From the NCBI GenBank assembly GCA_027943745.1, contig AP025763.1, forward strand, positions 2,790,001-2,854,000: a DNA stretch of 64,000 nucleotides, written 5' to 3'. Both the position numbers and the translations under genes were made by a program. Below are positions 19,464 to 29,323 of the stretch, piece after piece. Positions within the stretch are counted from its first letter, which is position 1, and each line of letters opens with the position of its first letter. The notes beneath the pieces are model-generated. The model did not search any database, was not told the DNA's origin, and saw only the letters and a list, made by a program, of their open reading frames with translations. The stretch comes from Neptuniibacter victor. GTDB taxonomy: Bacteria > Pseudomonadota > Gammaproteobacteria > Pseudomonadales > Balneatricaceae.

Positions 19464-19487
19464 AAAAGCGGGCAAAGGCCCGCTTTT
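19464..19487. terminator. Hairpin terminator between convergent genes
   Basis: Stem aaaagcgggc/gcccgctttt with a 4-nt loop. A-run and T-run on opposite sides let it serve both the DUF255 gene and the convergent chemoreceptor gene. Confidence 0.85.
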
Positions 19488-19501
19488 ATTTATACAAACG
19501 A

Positions 19502-21225
19502 TCAAGTTTTAAATTGATTAACCAGCGCATTCAGTCGCGCCTCTAACTGCGCCATCTCGCCTGTCGTCGTCGAGAGCTGATCCGCATTGCCACTTGCCCG
19601 CTCCGATATATCAGCAATATGCTGGATACTTCGACTTAGTTCATCGGCAACCGATGTTTGCTCCTCCGCCGCGGTAGCTATTTGAGTACTCATACCACTG
19701 ATATCGCTCACAGATGCAGTGATATTATTCAACTGCTCTCCTGTATGACTTGCCTTTTCAACCGTCTCATCCGTCTGAACACGACTTTTTCCATCTCTTG
19801 CACCGCTTGTCGCGCGCCACTTTGCAGCTTTTCGATCATCGACTGAATCTCATCAGTACTCTGCTGAGTTCGGTTAGCCAATGTACGAACCTCATCCGCA
19901 ACTACAGAGAATCCACGTCCCTGTTCACCGGCTCGTGCAGCCTCAATCGCCGCATTAAGGGCCAGTAGGTTGGTCTGGTCAGCAATCTCTTTAATTACAT
20001 TGACGACCGTTCCAATATGCTCAGAATCCCTATCCAATTGAGCGATAACATCAGAAGCCTTATTAACGCCGCTCTGCAAAGATTGAATTGAAACAATGGT
20101 TTCGTTTACAACCTGCTGACCGCCGATTGCAGACTCATCCGCTGCTTGCGCAGAATGAGAAGCGTTCGTTGCATTACTAGAGACTTCTTGCACCGCCGCC
20201 GCCATTTGATGGATGGCCGCTGCCACCTGCTCGGTTTCCCTACGCTGCTCATCTACTTCTGAGCGCGTATGATCAACAACTCCCGTCATCCGGCCTGTCG
20301 CTTGTGATAAGTCCTCAATAGCCGTCTTAACTTCGACAACAAGGGTCTGTATTTTTGCCGCAAAGGTATTAAAACCAAGCGCAACATCACCCACTTCACC
20401 TTTTGCTTTGGTATCTAGACGCTTACTAAGATCACCATCACCTTCCGCGATATCTTTAAGCGCTGAAGCTGCAGCAGAAAGGGGGTTAGCAATACCATTG
20501 GCAAACATAACGGAAAGCAAACCAAGCACCACAACAAAACCACCACCGATCATAAGAATAAAAATCATGGTATTGCTAATTTCATCCTCAAGCTTCTCGT
20601 TAGCAATCGCAATCTGGTCATCAATATCATCTACGTAGAACCCTGTACCCACCATCCACTGCCACTTCGATAGTCCAATGGCATAACTGAGTTTAGGCAC
20701 GTCCGCATTCTTTGATGGTTTAGCCCAGATATATTCTAAATAGCCCCCACCACTTTTAGCTTTGTCGATCAGTTCCTTAACAATCAGCACACCACTCGGG
20801 TCTTTTAAACCCATTAAGTTTTTCCCCTTCAACTGTGGCTTAGGTCGCGTTGCTAAGTTAGTACCATCGTATTTATAAACAAATATATAGCCATCACCTT
20901 TAGCGCCATAACTCAACTGAGTCATTACATCTAATGCTCTATCTTCGGCAGCGGCATCACCTGGCTCAGCCGCATCATATATATGTTTCACAGAAGTCAC
21001 GGCAAGATCGACATAGCTTTTAAGGGCTTCCTGCTTACTAGCCACTAGTTCGTTACGTAACTCTTCAATCTGGTGTTCGCCTAAATCACGCAACTGCATG
21101 TTTGCAACAAACATAACAACGCCTAAAACTGCGATAAGCGGTATCAGCGTTAACAGAAGAACTTTCTGTTTCAACGTCATATTGCCCATTTGTAAGTGCA
21201 CTCCAACTCTGGTCGCCTCGTTCAT
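19502..21225 (-). pseudogene. Methyl-accepting chemotaxis protein, interrupted by a single-base frameshift
   Basis: Membrane chemoreceptor: N-terminal helix ([20 protein letters not shown]), a periplasmic sCache_2-type sensor ([42 protein letters not shown]), a second helix, HAMP, and the signalling hairpin tip [20 protein letters not shown]. Reading stops early after VQEMEK in the frame ending at 19729. The rest of the signalling domain, down to the stop at 19502, continues in another frame (DISGMSTQIATAAEEQTSVA). The break falls at a run of five T on the plus strand (19786-19790); restoring one T rejoins the frames. It may be a real inactivating mutation, phase variation, or a homopolymer sequencing error. 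Confidence 0.85.
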
Positions 21226-21377
21226 AAACTCAAGCCTCTCGCGAGGAACCTTTCATTCATAAATCTCGGTCATTATTATTTATAGTTATCTGTAGTTATC
21301 TATAGCTAAGACTACTTTTTATATTAGGTTATGCTTGTAGAGCCTTTTATTTCTATGATGCTAATCAAGCATTCATA

Positions 21378-21749
21378 TCAAGCCGCTTTTAACTCAATAC
21401 GATTGCCATCGGGGTCTTCAATATAAACGGAGCTTCCAAAACCAGTTGCCCCATTTCGTTGCTCGACCGAACCATAGGTAATCCCGTTTCGTCCGAAAAA
21501 TGGAATCAATACTTCAGGCTCAAATGGTTTAATACGTAAACAAAAGTGATCAAGGTTAGGCGATTGCATTGATTGCTCCACTGGTCTAAGGTCAATCAAC
21601 GAATCCCCTGCACGCAACTGATAAATAAGAGGTTTTTCTATAGTTCTTATTAATTCGCAGCCCAATATATCAATATAAAAGCCAAGGCTTTTATCCACAT
21701 CGATAATATTAAGCACAATATGATCCAATCTTACGATCGAAAATTTCAT
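21378..21749 (-). CDS. VOC (glyoxalase/bleomycin-resistance) family protein
   Basis: A 123-aa single VOC module repeat pair: RLDHIVLNIIDVDKSLGFYIDILG at the start, NLDHFCLRIK in the middle and VYIEDPDGNRIEL at the end. Metal-ligand-type residues are present (first His in LDH, second His in LDHF, last Glu in IEL). Proteins of this size and pattern are often annotated virulence- or glyoxalase-related, but the substrate is not deducible. It is transcribed alone. Confidence 0.85.
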   Translation of the reverse strand: MKFSIVRLDHIVLNIIDVDKSLGFYIDILGCELIRTIEKPLIYQLRAGDSLIDLRPVEQSMQSPNLDHFCLRIKPFEPEVLIPFFGRNGITYGSVEQRNGATGFGSSVYIEDPDGNRIELKAA

Positions 21750-22102
21750 ATAGTCTCCTCAATCAAAACATCCATGTAACTGCCGAATGCACTCGAAGAG
21801 TAATTGCTTGCGCCCTTAGTATCAACAATCAATCGGCACTAAAGAACTATATTATTAATTTACTATAGAACCTATGTGGAAATAAGCAAAAAATCATTAC
21901 ATATCAGCATATTGCTTAACCAAAACAGAGCAAAAAACATACAACTCAAATTTATATTTTTTAGTGAATAATCACTTATTAAAAACAGGGTTTATTAGAA
22001 TCACTATAGTCTATAAATTCAGCTTTTTATCCACCGCGATATAACGCAAGCATAAAAAATTAGTTACTATCAGGACAAAACAACTTAACAAACGGCCTCT
22101 GC
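21750..22102. other. Intergenic region between VOC and cyclophilin genes
   Basis: About 350 bp, AT-rich, with no reading frame I would support. A small inverted repeat, agtga-ataa-tcact, lies at 21963-21976. It must contain the two divergent promoters, but no clear -35/-10 pair stands out. Confidence 0.4.
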
Positions 22103-22684
22103 ATGCTTAAAAAAATTATCGTCTCACTTTTAATACCCTATTTATTGATTACTTCTGCCTTTGCCGATGACCATAATCCCATTGTCATAATGCAAACAAA
22201 CATGGGAGATATCACCCTTGAACTCTTCCCTGACAAAGCACCAGAGACTGTTAAAAACTTTCTTGGCTATGTTGATGACGGCTATTACGAAGGCACTATT
22301 TTCCACCGAGTCATTGCCGGCTTTATGATTCAAGGCGGCGGATTTACAGAGGATATGAAAAAGAAAGAAACGAAAGGGGCGATTCAAAACGAATCCAAGA
22401 ACGGCTTAAGCAATTCACAAGGAACAATTTCGATGGCAAGAACAAGCCATCCGCATAGCGCTACTGCCCAGTTTTTTATAAACACGGTTAACAACCGTAA
22501 TCTAGATCCACGAGGCAATCAGTTTGGCTATGCTGTGTTTGGTAAAGTCACTAAAGGAATGGAGCTGGTTATTCGTTTAGGGCGCTCGCCTAAAACATCC
22601 AAAGCAGGACACCGTGACGTCCCGAAACAAGCAATTATTATTGAAAAAGTTGTGCGCCTAGATAGCGTACCTGCTGCTAAATAA
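22103..22684 (+). CDS. ppiA: Periplasmic peptidyl-prolyl cis-trans isomerase (cyclophilin type)
   Basis: A 193-aa protein with signal peptide (IIVSLLIPYLLITSAFA) and a complete short bacterial cyclophilin domain: GDITLELFPDKAPETVKNFL, the catalytic-Arg block GTIFHRVIAGFMIQGGGF, then ISMARTSHPHSATAQFFIN and NQFGYAVFGKVTKGMELV. It catalyses Xaa-Pro isomerisation in the periplasm. It is PpiA-like by export; the symbol is by similarity only. A strong hairpin terminator follows. Confidence 0.9.
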   Translation: MLKKIIVSLLIPYLLITSAFADDHNPIVIMQTNMGDITLELFPDKAPETVKNFLGYVDDGYYEGTIFHRVIAGFMIQGGGFTEDMKKKETKGAIQNESKNGLSNSQGTISMARTSHPHSATAQFFINTVNNRNLDPRGNQFGYAVFGKVTKGMELVIRLGRSPKTSKAGHRDVPKQAIIIEKVVRLDSVPAAK

Positions 22685-22695
22685 ACGACAAACAC

Positions 22696-22728
22696 AATAA
22701 CTGAGCTCTTCACTAGAGCTCAGTTATT
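22696..22728. terminator. Hairpin terminator between ppiA and copper ATPase genes
   Basis: A perfect 13-bp stem aataactgagctc/gagctcagttatt with a 7-nt loop, between convergent genes and 12 bp before the copper ATPase stop codon. Confidence 0.8.
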
Positions 22729-22740
22729 CAGTGCTAAACC

Positions 22741-25011
22741 CTATACTTTCAACCATCTCAATCGATTGGCATTACTGACCACAGTAACGGAAGACATGGC
22801 CATCGCCGCGCCCGCAATAGCTGGATTTAATAGAATACCAGCAATCGGAAATAAGACACCTGCTGCAATAGGAATAGAAACAGCGTTATAAATAAAAGCC
22901 CCAAACAGATTCTGTTTTATATTTCTAACCGTAGCTTTAGAAATAGTGATCGCTTTATAAACGCCAGTAAGCGAACCAGATATCAAGGTAACATCAGCAC
23001 TTGCTATGGCGACATCTGAGCCATTCCCTATCGCATAACCAAGATCCGCTTGCGCCAATGCAGGCGCGTCGTTTACACCATCACCCACCATCGCCACGAC
23101 GTCACCCTGACCCTGTAGCTGTTTGATCGTTTCTTGCTTCTGATCGGGTTTTACTTCAGCAATAACCTCGGTAATACCCACCTGAGAGGCAATCGCTTCT
23201 GCCGTTGAACGATTATCGCCTGAGAGTAAGATCACTTTTAAACCCGCCTCCTGCAACTCTGATATTGCGCTCGCTGAATCCTGTTTAACTGGATCAGCAA
23301 CCGCAAATAGAGCCACAAGACCTGTTTTTGTTGCAACATAAACGAGTGACTTAGCTTCCTCTGAACAGCGGGAAGATGCTTGTTTAAATTCACGACAATC
23401 AACACCTTGCTTGTTCATCCAAGCCTCATTCCCTAAGTAACACGGCTCACCATCTACCAGGGCAGAAACCCCTAATCCTGGGTAACTTTGAAAATCATCA
23501 ACTTTTATAGGTTCAATAAGGGGAGTTTCAAGAGTGGGAACTTCAAGAATAGCAGCTTCACTATCGCTTGGATTCGAAACCACGCCTTGAGCGATGGCTC
23601 GTGCCAATGGATGCTCTGAATGCGATTCAATCGCTGCAATGATTAAATTAGTACGGTTAATAAGATCATCAGAACATTGATAAAATCGATCGGTAATGAC
23701 CGGCTTACCTTCTGTTACAGTCCCTGTTTTATCCAACACCACTGCCGTTATTTTTTCTGCTAGCTGCAATGCATCAGCGTTTCTAATCAGTATCCCCTTA
23801 CTCGCAGCTTTACCAACAGCCACCATCACCGACATAGGCGTAGCCAACCCTAATGCACAAGGACAAGCGATAATAAGCACTGTCATCATGGTTATGATTG
23901 CATAAGTTACGGTCGGTTCCGGGCCAAAGCCTAGCCAAACAACCGCGGTTAAAACGGCCAACACCATTACAATAGGCACAAAGACGGCAGCGATTTTATC
24001 CGCTAACTTACCAAGCTCTGGTTTGCAGTTTTGCGCATCTTTTACGGCTTCAACTATTTGAGCCAAGACCGTCTGTGATCCCACCTGTTCAACTTGAACA
24101 ACTAAGCTACCCTCACCATTTAATGTCCCTCCAACGACCTGATCGCCCTGTTGTTTATGCACAGACACAGGCTCACCAGTTAGCATCGACTCATCAAGAT
24201 AACTAGCACCTGATAGCACGATTCCATCAACCGGAATGCGCTCACCAGGGCGCACCCGGACTTGATCATTAATTGATAGGAGAGATATCGCCACTTCACT
24301 CTCTTCACCATTGCGTATACGGAGCGCGGTATTGGGCTGTAACTGTATTAAGCTGCGTACGGCATCTCCGGTCCTTTTCCTTGCCCTTGCTTCAAGTGCT
24401 TGCCCTAATAAAATAAAACCAAGAATCATAACCGATGCTTCGTAATAAAGATGACCTGCAAGCCTTGGAAGCTCTACACCAAACAGAGATACCAACAACA
24501 AACCCGTTGAGTATATCCAAGCGGCTCCGGTACCTAGAGCGATCAAGGTATCCATATTAAAGCTCAACTTTAAAGCCGAACTGAAAGCCCCTCGATAGAT
24601 ATGTCCACCACAGAAATACATCAATGCCAACGAAGCAACACCTGTAACTCCTCCGCTAACAATACCTGTAGCCTGATTAATATCAGGCATCCACCCCAAC
24701 CACATTTGGATCATTAGCAATAGGCCAAAGCCTAAAGCAAGCATACTTCGCTGTAACGTAAGGCTATAATGCGCCTGCTCAGCTTCCTGAATCTTTTCTA
24801 AACTTTCATCATCGATCTCGATTGCACCGTAACCAGCAGCTTCAACAGCAGCAATAATTGCTTGAGTCGTTTGTGACGAAGACACACTTAAGCTGCGATC
24901 TGCAAAATTGACCGAAAAGTCCTCAATATCACGATTGGCGAGTAAACTTTTTTCTAAAGAGCGGACACAGCCAGCGCACTTGACTCCCTGTAAAGAGAAA
25001 CGATAAATCAT
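22741..25011 (-). CDS. copA: Cu(+)-exporting P1B-type ATPase
   Basis: A ~756-aa inner-membrane pump. One N-terminal HMA domain carries the metal-binding CxxC ([10 protein letters not shown]). Eight membrane helices follow, with the transport motif CPC in [15 protein letters not shown]. Catalytic motifs are [11 protein letters not shown] (phosphorylated Asp), [12 protein letters not shown] (HP motif) and [15 protein letters not shown]. These define a monovalent copper or silver exporter. The ATG at 25011 is preferred over an upstream TTG. No CueR-type regulator is adjacent. The convergent hairpin at 22696-22728 ends the transcript. Confidence 0.92.
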   Translation of the reverse strand: MIYRFSLQGVKCAGCVRSLEKSLLANRDIEDFSVNFADRSLSVSSSQTTQAIIAAVEAAGYGAIEIDDESLEKIQEAEQAHYSLTLQRSMLALGFGLLLMIQMWLGWMPDINQATGIVSGGVTGVASLALMYFCGGHIYRGAFSSALKLSFNMDTLIALGTGAAWIYSTGLLLVSLFGVELPRLAGHLYYEASVMILGFILLGQALEARARKRTGDAVRSLIQLQPNTALRIRNGEESEVAISLLSINDQVRVRPGERIPVDGIVLSGASYLDESMLTGEPVSVHKQQGDQVVGGTLNGEGSLVVQVEQVGSQTVLAQIVEAVKDAQNCKPELGKLADKIAAVFVPIVMVLAVLTAVVWLGFGPEPTVTYAIITMMTVLIIACPCALGLATPMSVMVAVGKAASKGILIRNADALQLAEKITAVVLDKTGTVTEGKPVITDRFYQCSDDLINRTNLIIAAIESHSEHPLARAIAQGVVSNPSDSEAAILEVPTLETPLIEPIKVDDFQSYPGLGVSALVDGEPCYLGNEAWMNKQGVDCREFKQASSRCSEEAKSLVYVATKTGLVALFAVADPVKQDSASAISELQEAGLKVILLSGDNRSTAEAIASQVGITEVIAEVKPDQKQETIKQLQGQGDVVAMVGDGVNDAPALAQADLGYAIGNGSDVAIASADVTLISGSLTGVYKAITISKATVRNIKQNLFGAFIYNAVSIPIAAGVLFPIAGILLNPAIAGAAMAMSSVTVVSNANRLRWLKV

Positions 25012-25101
25012 GATGCTACCCAAATAATAAGATGTCGTTACAACAGAGCATAAACCCTAAAGTAAGCTTTAGGGTCAAGAAAAAAAGGAGGGTAGATTTA
25101 G

Positions 25102-25563
25102 CTAAGCGCGCTTTTCGAGTGCAACATAACTGCCGCTCAATTTCATCGCGAGCTGGTTATCTTGCTTTATCTCAATCACCAGATCCATCCGCGCTCGCCC
25201 TTTCTCCTCCATCTTTTGATCAAAAACAGCTAATACTGATGGCTCAGGTAGAGAGGTCTGTGCAGAAAAATCAGAGGTTACCGGCAGGAAATACTCAAGA
25301 TGACTGTCACGAATAACAACATTATCATCACGCCCTTGAGCACGAAGATATAAAGTGATGATACTCCAGCCACAGAGTGTAGCGACAGTGGCGAGCGAGC
25401 CACCAAACCCTGTGCCTTTATCATTGACGTTAGGGGCTAACTCAGCCCCCATTTTCAGACTTTGACCATCCCACTCTAAAGGCAAAAAGCCCATATGGTT
25501 GATCACGGGAATTTGTTCTTTCAACCAGACTAAAAACTCATCAGAAACTTGCTTATGTGTCAC
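25102..25563 (-). CDS. YiiD-like C-terminal-domain thioesterase
   Basis: A ~153-aa hotdog-fold protein resembling the putative thioesterase domain found at the C-terminus of YiiD: MGFLPLEWDGQSLKMGAELA, then PNVNDKGTGFGGSLATVATLCGW with the helix-N-terminal Asp/Gly region, then DSHLEYFLPVTSDF. It starts at GTG 25563, which overlaps the nitroreductase stop (GTGA), giving translational coupling. Last gene of the five-gene operon that starts with the ABC exporter. Substrate unknown. Confidence 0.8.
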   Translation of the reverse strand: MTHKQVSDEFLVWLKEQIPVINHMGFLPLEWDGQSLKMGAELAPNVNDKGTGFGGSLATVATLCGWSIITLYLRAQGRDDNVVIRDSHLEYFLPVTSDFSAQTSLPEPSVLAVFDQKMEEKGRARMDLVIEIKQDNQLAMKLSGSYVALEKRA

Positions 25564-26126
25564 GAAAGCTCTCCTTCCCACTGCTGCACATAATCCGCTT
25601 GATTATGCTGCGGCGCTTGCCGTACTTTTTTAGGGGAACCTAAATAGATATAACCAATGACCGTCTCTTCAGCACTTAACCCTAATCCAGCTCTAACCAC
25701 AGGATGATAGGCCATATCTCCCGTTCGCCACATAGCGCCTAATCCTAGAGCATGAGCGGCCAGAATAATGTTCTGAGCGGCACAACCCGCCGAAATCTCT
25801 TGTTCAAGCAATGGCACTTTAGGATGCTCTTTAACTGCAGCCACCACCACGATAACCACAGGTGCTCGCATCGGCATATTACGCGCTTTTTCCTGCCTTT
25901 CTTGGCTTAATTCTTCGTTATCACTCAACATCGCCTTTGAAAAAAGAGTGCCTAAATTTTTGCGGGCATCCCCTTCAATCGTCAAAAACCGCCAGGGCCG
26001 GATAGCGCCATGATCAGGCGCACGTAAAGCCGCTTGATAGATCTGTTCAAGCTGCTCTTTCGAAGGACCAGGCTCTAGTAATACAGGGCAAGAAACACGA
26101 TCATGTAATAGCGTTAAAGCATCCAT
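25560..26126 (-). CDS. Nitroreductase family protein (YdjA-like)
   Basis: A 188-aa FMN-dependent oxidoreductase. Family features are the N-terminal LLHDRVSCPVLLEPGPSKEQ, the FMN-binding RAPDHGAIRPWRFLTIEG, QNIILAAHALGLGAMWRTGDM, and VIGYIYLGSPKK near the end. The size and RAPDHGxxxPW motif match the short YdjA-type nitroreductases. Encoded 12 bp after queF and overlapping the thioesterase start. Physiological substrate unknown. Confidence 0.88.
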   Translation of the reverse strand: MDALTLLHDRVSCPVLLEPGPSKEQLEQIYQAALRAPDHGAIRPWRFLTIEGDARKNLGTLFSKAMLSDNEELSQERQEKARNMPMRAPVVIVVVAAVKEHPKVPLLEQEISAGCAAQNIILAAHALGLGAMWRTGDMAYHPVVRAGLGLSAEETVIGYIYLGSPKKVRQAPQHNQADYVQQWEGELS

Positions 26127-26138
26127 AACGAGCTCCTC

Positions 26139-26963
26139 TTACTGTCTACTTAGACGTAAATTATCAATATCATCTATCTCACTGCTGCGGAAAGGGTTGA
26201 TATCTAACCCTCCACGACGTACATAGCGAGCATACACATTTAGAGAATCCGGCTGACAACGCTCCCAAATATGCATAAAGATATTTTCAACACACTGCTC
26301 ATGAAAATCGCCGTGTTCGCGATAAGAGATGATGTACTTTAGCAGGCCTTCGCGATCGATTTCGTTACCACTATAACTAATACCTAAAGTTGCCCAATCC
26401 GGCTGTCCTGTTACTGGACAATTAGACTTTAAAAGGTGGCTATAGAGTACCTCTTCGACTTTATCTTCACCGGTGCAAAGTAGCTCTGGTGCCGGTGTAT
26501 ACTGCGTGATTTCAACATCCTGATTATCAATACAAAAACCGGTAAATTGCCCAAACTCAGGAGCTTGATCAGGATGATAAATACGTACATCCACACGGCC
26601 ATCGGCCGCAGCAGCAAGATCTTTTATCAAAACGGCTTCAACTTCTTTCTCTGATTCAAACTTACTCAGATTAAAAGAGTTGAGATACAGTTTGAAAGAT
26701 TTAGACTCGATAATATTCTTGCTGTCAGCATACAGTCGGAACTCCGCTAATCTAACTTCCGGCTTACCCCGCGCATTGATCCAAGAAAGCTCATAAGCGT
26801 TCCAAATATCAACACCCTGAAAAGGTAAATCATTCCGCTCAATCCCACGCTCTTTCCAATTTAGATGCCGCGCAATAGGATAGAGTAAAGACGGATCATA
26901 ACTATTAACGTACTCAGTCCCTTGACCAAGAGGTGAATTAGTTACCGCATCATTTGTATTCAT
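26139..26963 (-). CDS. queF: NADPH-dependent 7-cyano-7-deazaguanine reductase
   Basis: QueF reduces preQ0 to preQ1 in queuosine biosynthesis. The protein is 274 aa, the long bimodular (YqcD/E. coli) type. The catalytic Cys is in SNCPVTGQPDW (Cys182) with the following GISYSGNEIDREGLLKYI. The second family signature is seen in HGDFHEQCVENIFMHI and the NADPH-binding-like ESKSFKLYLNSFNLS. Its ATG overlaps the last base of the permease stop codon. No preQ1 riboswitch was seen, and none is expected inside an operon. Confidence 0.95.
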   Translation of the reverse strand: MNTNDAVTNSPLGQGTEYVNSYDPSLLYPIARHLNWKERGIERNDLPFQGVDIWNAYELSWINARGKPEVRLAEFRLYADSKNIIESKSFKLYLNSFNLSKFESEKEVEAVLIKDLAAAADGRVDVRIYHPDQAPEFGQFTGFCIDNQDVEITQYTPAPELLCTGEDKVEEVLYSHLLKSNCPVTGQPDWATLGISYSGNEIDREGLLKYIISYREHGDFHEQCVENIFMHIWERCQPDSLNVYARYVRRGGLDINPFRSSEIDDIDNLRLSRQ

Positions 26964-27736
26964 TAACTACGAATTCCTTTGCCATTTTGAAGCAGATAAA
27001 GCGCATAAGAGAACAGCCCGCCGATAAACAGCAAGATCATCATAAAAGCAAAACCAACATTAATGTCACTCACACCTAAAATACCGTAACGGAAAGTATT
27101 TACCATATATAAGATCGGATTTAGCTGCGACACACCTTGCCAAAATTCAGGCAATAGCTGTATCGAATAAAACACCCCTCCTAGATATGTCAGAGGCGTC
27201 AGCACGAAGGTTGGTATAATACTAATATCATCAAAAGAGTTTGCAAAAACAGCATTAATAAAACCGCCTAATGCAAACAGAACCGAGGTCAGAAAGACAA
27301 TAGCAATAGTGACAAACAGGTTTTGAACTTGCAGATCCGTAAAGAAAAGAGACAACAAAGTGACAATAAAGCCAACCCCTAACCCTCGCACAACGCCCCC
27401 GAGAACAAATCCACTCAGAATCACCCAATTGGGTACAGGCGAGACCAATAGCTCTTCGATATTTCGCTGAAACTTAGTGCTATAAAAGGATGAGACTACA
27501 TTGCTATAAGAGTTAGTAATGACAGACATCATGATCAAACCTGGAACAATATATTCCATATAATCAAAACCGCCCATCTCTCCTATACGGCTCCCAATTA
27601 AATTACCAAAGATAATAAAATAGAGCGTCATTGTTATAGCAGGGGGTAACAGTGTCTGAGCCCAAATTCGTGTAAAGCGTCTAACTTCTCGGCGAACAAT
27701 CGTCCAGAAAGCTATAAATAAATCGTGAGCGTTCAT
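26963..27736 (-). CDS. yadH: ABC-2 type transporter permease (YadH-like)
   Basis: A 257-aa integral membrane protein with six predicted helices, including ITMTLYFIIFGNLIG, YIVPGLIMMSVITNSYSNVV and LTPLTYLGGVFYSIQLLPEF, the last being the ABC-2 signature region. Likely an exporter with the adjacent ATPase, whose gene overlaps by 4 bp (ATGA). E. coli YadGH is the closest known pair; its substrate is not established. Confidence 0.88.
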   Translation of the reverse strand: MNAHDLFIAFWTIVRREVRRFTRIWAQTLLPPAITMTLYFIIFGNLIGSRIGEMGGFDYMEYIVPGLIMMSVITNSYSNVVSSFYSTKFQRNIEELLVSPVPNWVILSGFVLGGVVRGLGVGFIVTLLSLFFTDLQVQNLFVTIAIVFLTSVLFALGGFINAVFANSFDDISIIPTFVLTPLTYLGGVFYSIQLLPEFWQGVSQLNPILYMVNTFRYGILGVSDINVGFAFMMILLFIGGLFSYALYLLQNGKGIRS

Positions 27737-28665
27737 GCGTTTTCCTGATCTAAATTTTTATCAACTAGCGAAACAAACAGCTCTTCTAATCTATTCGACT
27801 TGTTACGCATACTTCTGACCAAAATGCCTTCCCTCTCCAATTGCATGAATAATTGATTGAGCCCCTGATGACTCTCAACATCAACCTCCAACGCATTATC
27901 CGCGACGAGTCGCACGGTATAACCTTCTAACGTAGGCGAACTCGTGAGTGATTTTTCAATATCAAAAATAAATGTTTCAGTATTCAGCTGCTGCAATAGC
28001 TCACGCATGCTTGTATCTTTAATAATGCGACCGTGATCTATAATGGCAATATTGCGACAAAGGCTTTCCGCCTCTTCTAAATAGTGCGTGGTCAAAATAA
28101 TCGTTGTACCCGACTCATTGAGTTCGCAAAGGAACTCCCACATCGAGCGACGCAATTCAATATCAACCCCAGCCGTCGGTTCATCGAGAATCAGTAGTTT
28201 AGGATCATGCATTAATGCCCGAGCGATCATTAAACGACGCTTCATGCCGCCCGATAGCATTCGCGCAGCACCGTTACGTTTTTCCCATAAACCTAATTTT
28301 TTTAGGTAATAATCCGCACGTTCACCCGCAGTCTTGCGGTTAATGCCGTAATATCCTGCCTGAGTCACCAATATGTCTTTAACATTTTCAAACATATTGA
28401 AATTAAATTCCTGAGGAACCACCCCTAAATTCAATTTAGCCCCTGGCAGATCTTTATCGATGTCGACGCCAAAGATAGATACTTTCCCTGACGTTTTGTT
28501 CACAAGCGAGGAGACGATTCCAAGCGTGGTCGATTTACCCGCGCCATTGGGACCCAGTAAAGCGAAGAAATCCCCTTGTTCGACGGTAAAAGAGACATCC
28601 TTTAAAGCCTCAAATCCGTTGCCATATACTTTATGTAGTTTTTCGACTGTTAACGCTAACGTCAT
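27733..28665 (-). CDS. yadG: ABC transporter ATP-binding protein (YadG-like)
   Basis: A 310-aa ATPase with Walker A GPNGAGKST, signature LSGGMKRRL, Walker B LLILDEPTAG and the switch His in TTHYLEEAE. The ~80-residue C-terminal extension is typical of ABC-2 exporters. First gene of the operon yadG-yadH-queF-nitroreductase-thioesterase, in which all junctions overlap or are at most 12 bp. The promoter must lie in the 234-bp divergent gap with the 131-aa gene. Confidence 0.9.
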   Translation of the reverse strand: MTLALTVEKLHKVYGNGFEALKDVSFTVEQGDFFALLGPNGAGKSTTLGIVSSLVNKTSGKVSIFGVDIDKDLPGAKLNLGVVPQEFNFNMFENVKDILVTQAGYYGINRKTAGERADYYLKKLGLWEKRNGAARMLSGGMKRRLMIARALMHDPKLLILDEPTAGVDIELRRSMWEFLCELNESGTTIILTTHYLEEAESLCRNIAIIDHGRIIKDTSMRELLQQLNTETFIFDIEKSLTSSPTLEGYTVRLVADNALEVDVESHQGLNQLFMQLEREGILVRSMRNKSNRLEELFVSLVDKNLDQENA

Positions 28666-28899
28666 CTACCAATCCTGGATTGTTAATAATTTGTTAAATC
28701 GAACTTATGAGGGGAGTACTGATCGATGAAAACTTACAACAAGCTGAAACATTTCATGATCAGTTTTTAGGGCATTAACTGCCTATTTTACATTTTAAGC
28801 TATCACCCTCGCAATCCTCAGTCATATTTATAATGAAGAGAACTAGCAGCTCAGCTTATCTACTTATAAAATAGGCGCATTATTACACTGGAGATCAGA

Positions 28900-29295
28900 A
28901 TGACATCTTACCAAATCCATCATCTTAATTTCCTCAAGATTGCTTACAACAACTTTATTAATCGCGAACCGTTTACATCAGATAGGATAGCGGAAGAGGA
29001 TGTTCAGTTTATAGAAGAATTCAAATCTCTTATTAATAACTTCGAAGAATCCAAAGAAGGCACACACCTCCAAGGTGAAGACTTTCTAGACAAAGCATTT
29101 AGAAGATACCCCGAACTCGCGCATCTCATCGCAAGGGATCTATTGTGGTTTTTTGGTGGGAATAATCTTCACAATATGACCGATGATGAATTGCAGAAGT
29201 TTCAGCAACTAGACGAGATGCGATTCGAAGCGGAAGAACTCGGTGAAGAGTTCGATTACCTCAATAAACGTGCCGGTATTTTTGGCCAAAACTAA
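28900..29295 (+). CDS. PA2817 family protein (conserved hypothetical)
   Basis: A 131-aa acidic, helical soluble protein. The segment RDLLWFFGGNNLHNMTDDEL followed by FQQLDEMRFEAEELGEEFDY matches my memory of the Pseudomonas PA2817 family of unknown function. RBS ggagatcaga. Transcribed alone, convergent with the GGDEF/EAL gene. Confidence 0.7.
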   Translation: MTSYQIHHLNFLKIAYNNFINREPFTSDRIAEEDVQFIEEFKSLINNFEESKEGTHLQGEDFLDKAFRRYPELAHLIARDLLWFFGGNNLHNMTDDELQKFQQLDEMRFEAEELGEEFDYLNKRAGIFGQN

Positions 29296-29323
29296 TCTCT
29301 ACACTAGCGTAAAGGCTAGACTG

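Noticed and set aside
25032-25316. 94-codon plus-strand frame opposite the thioesterase gene
   Set aside because: It lies antisense to a clear hotdog-fold gene and has no protein-like features.
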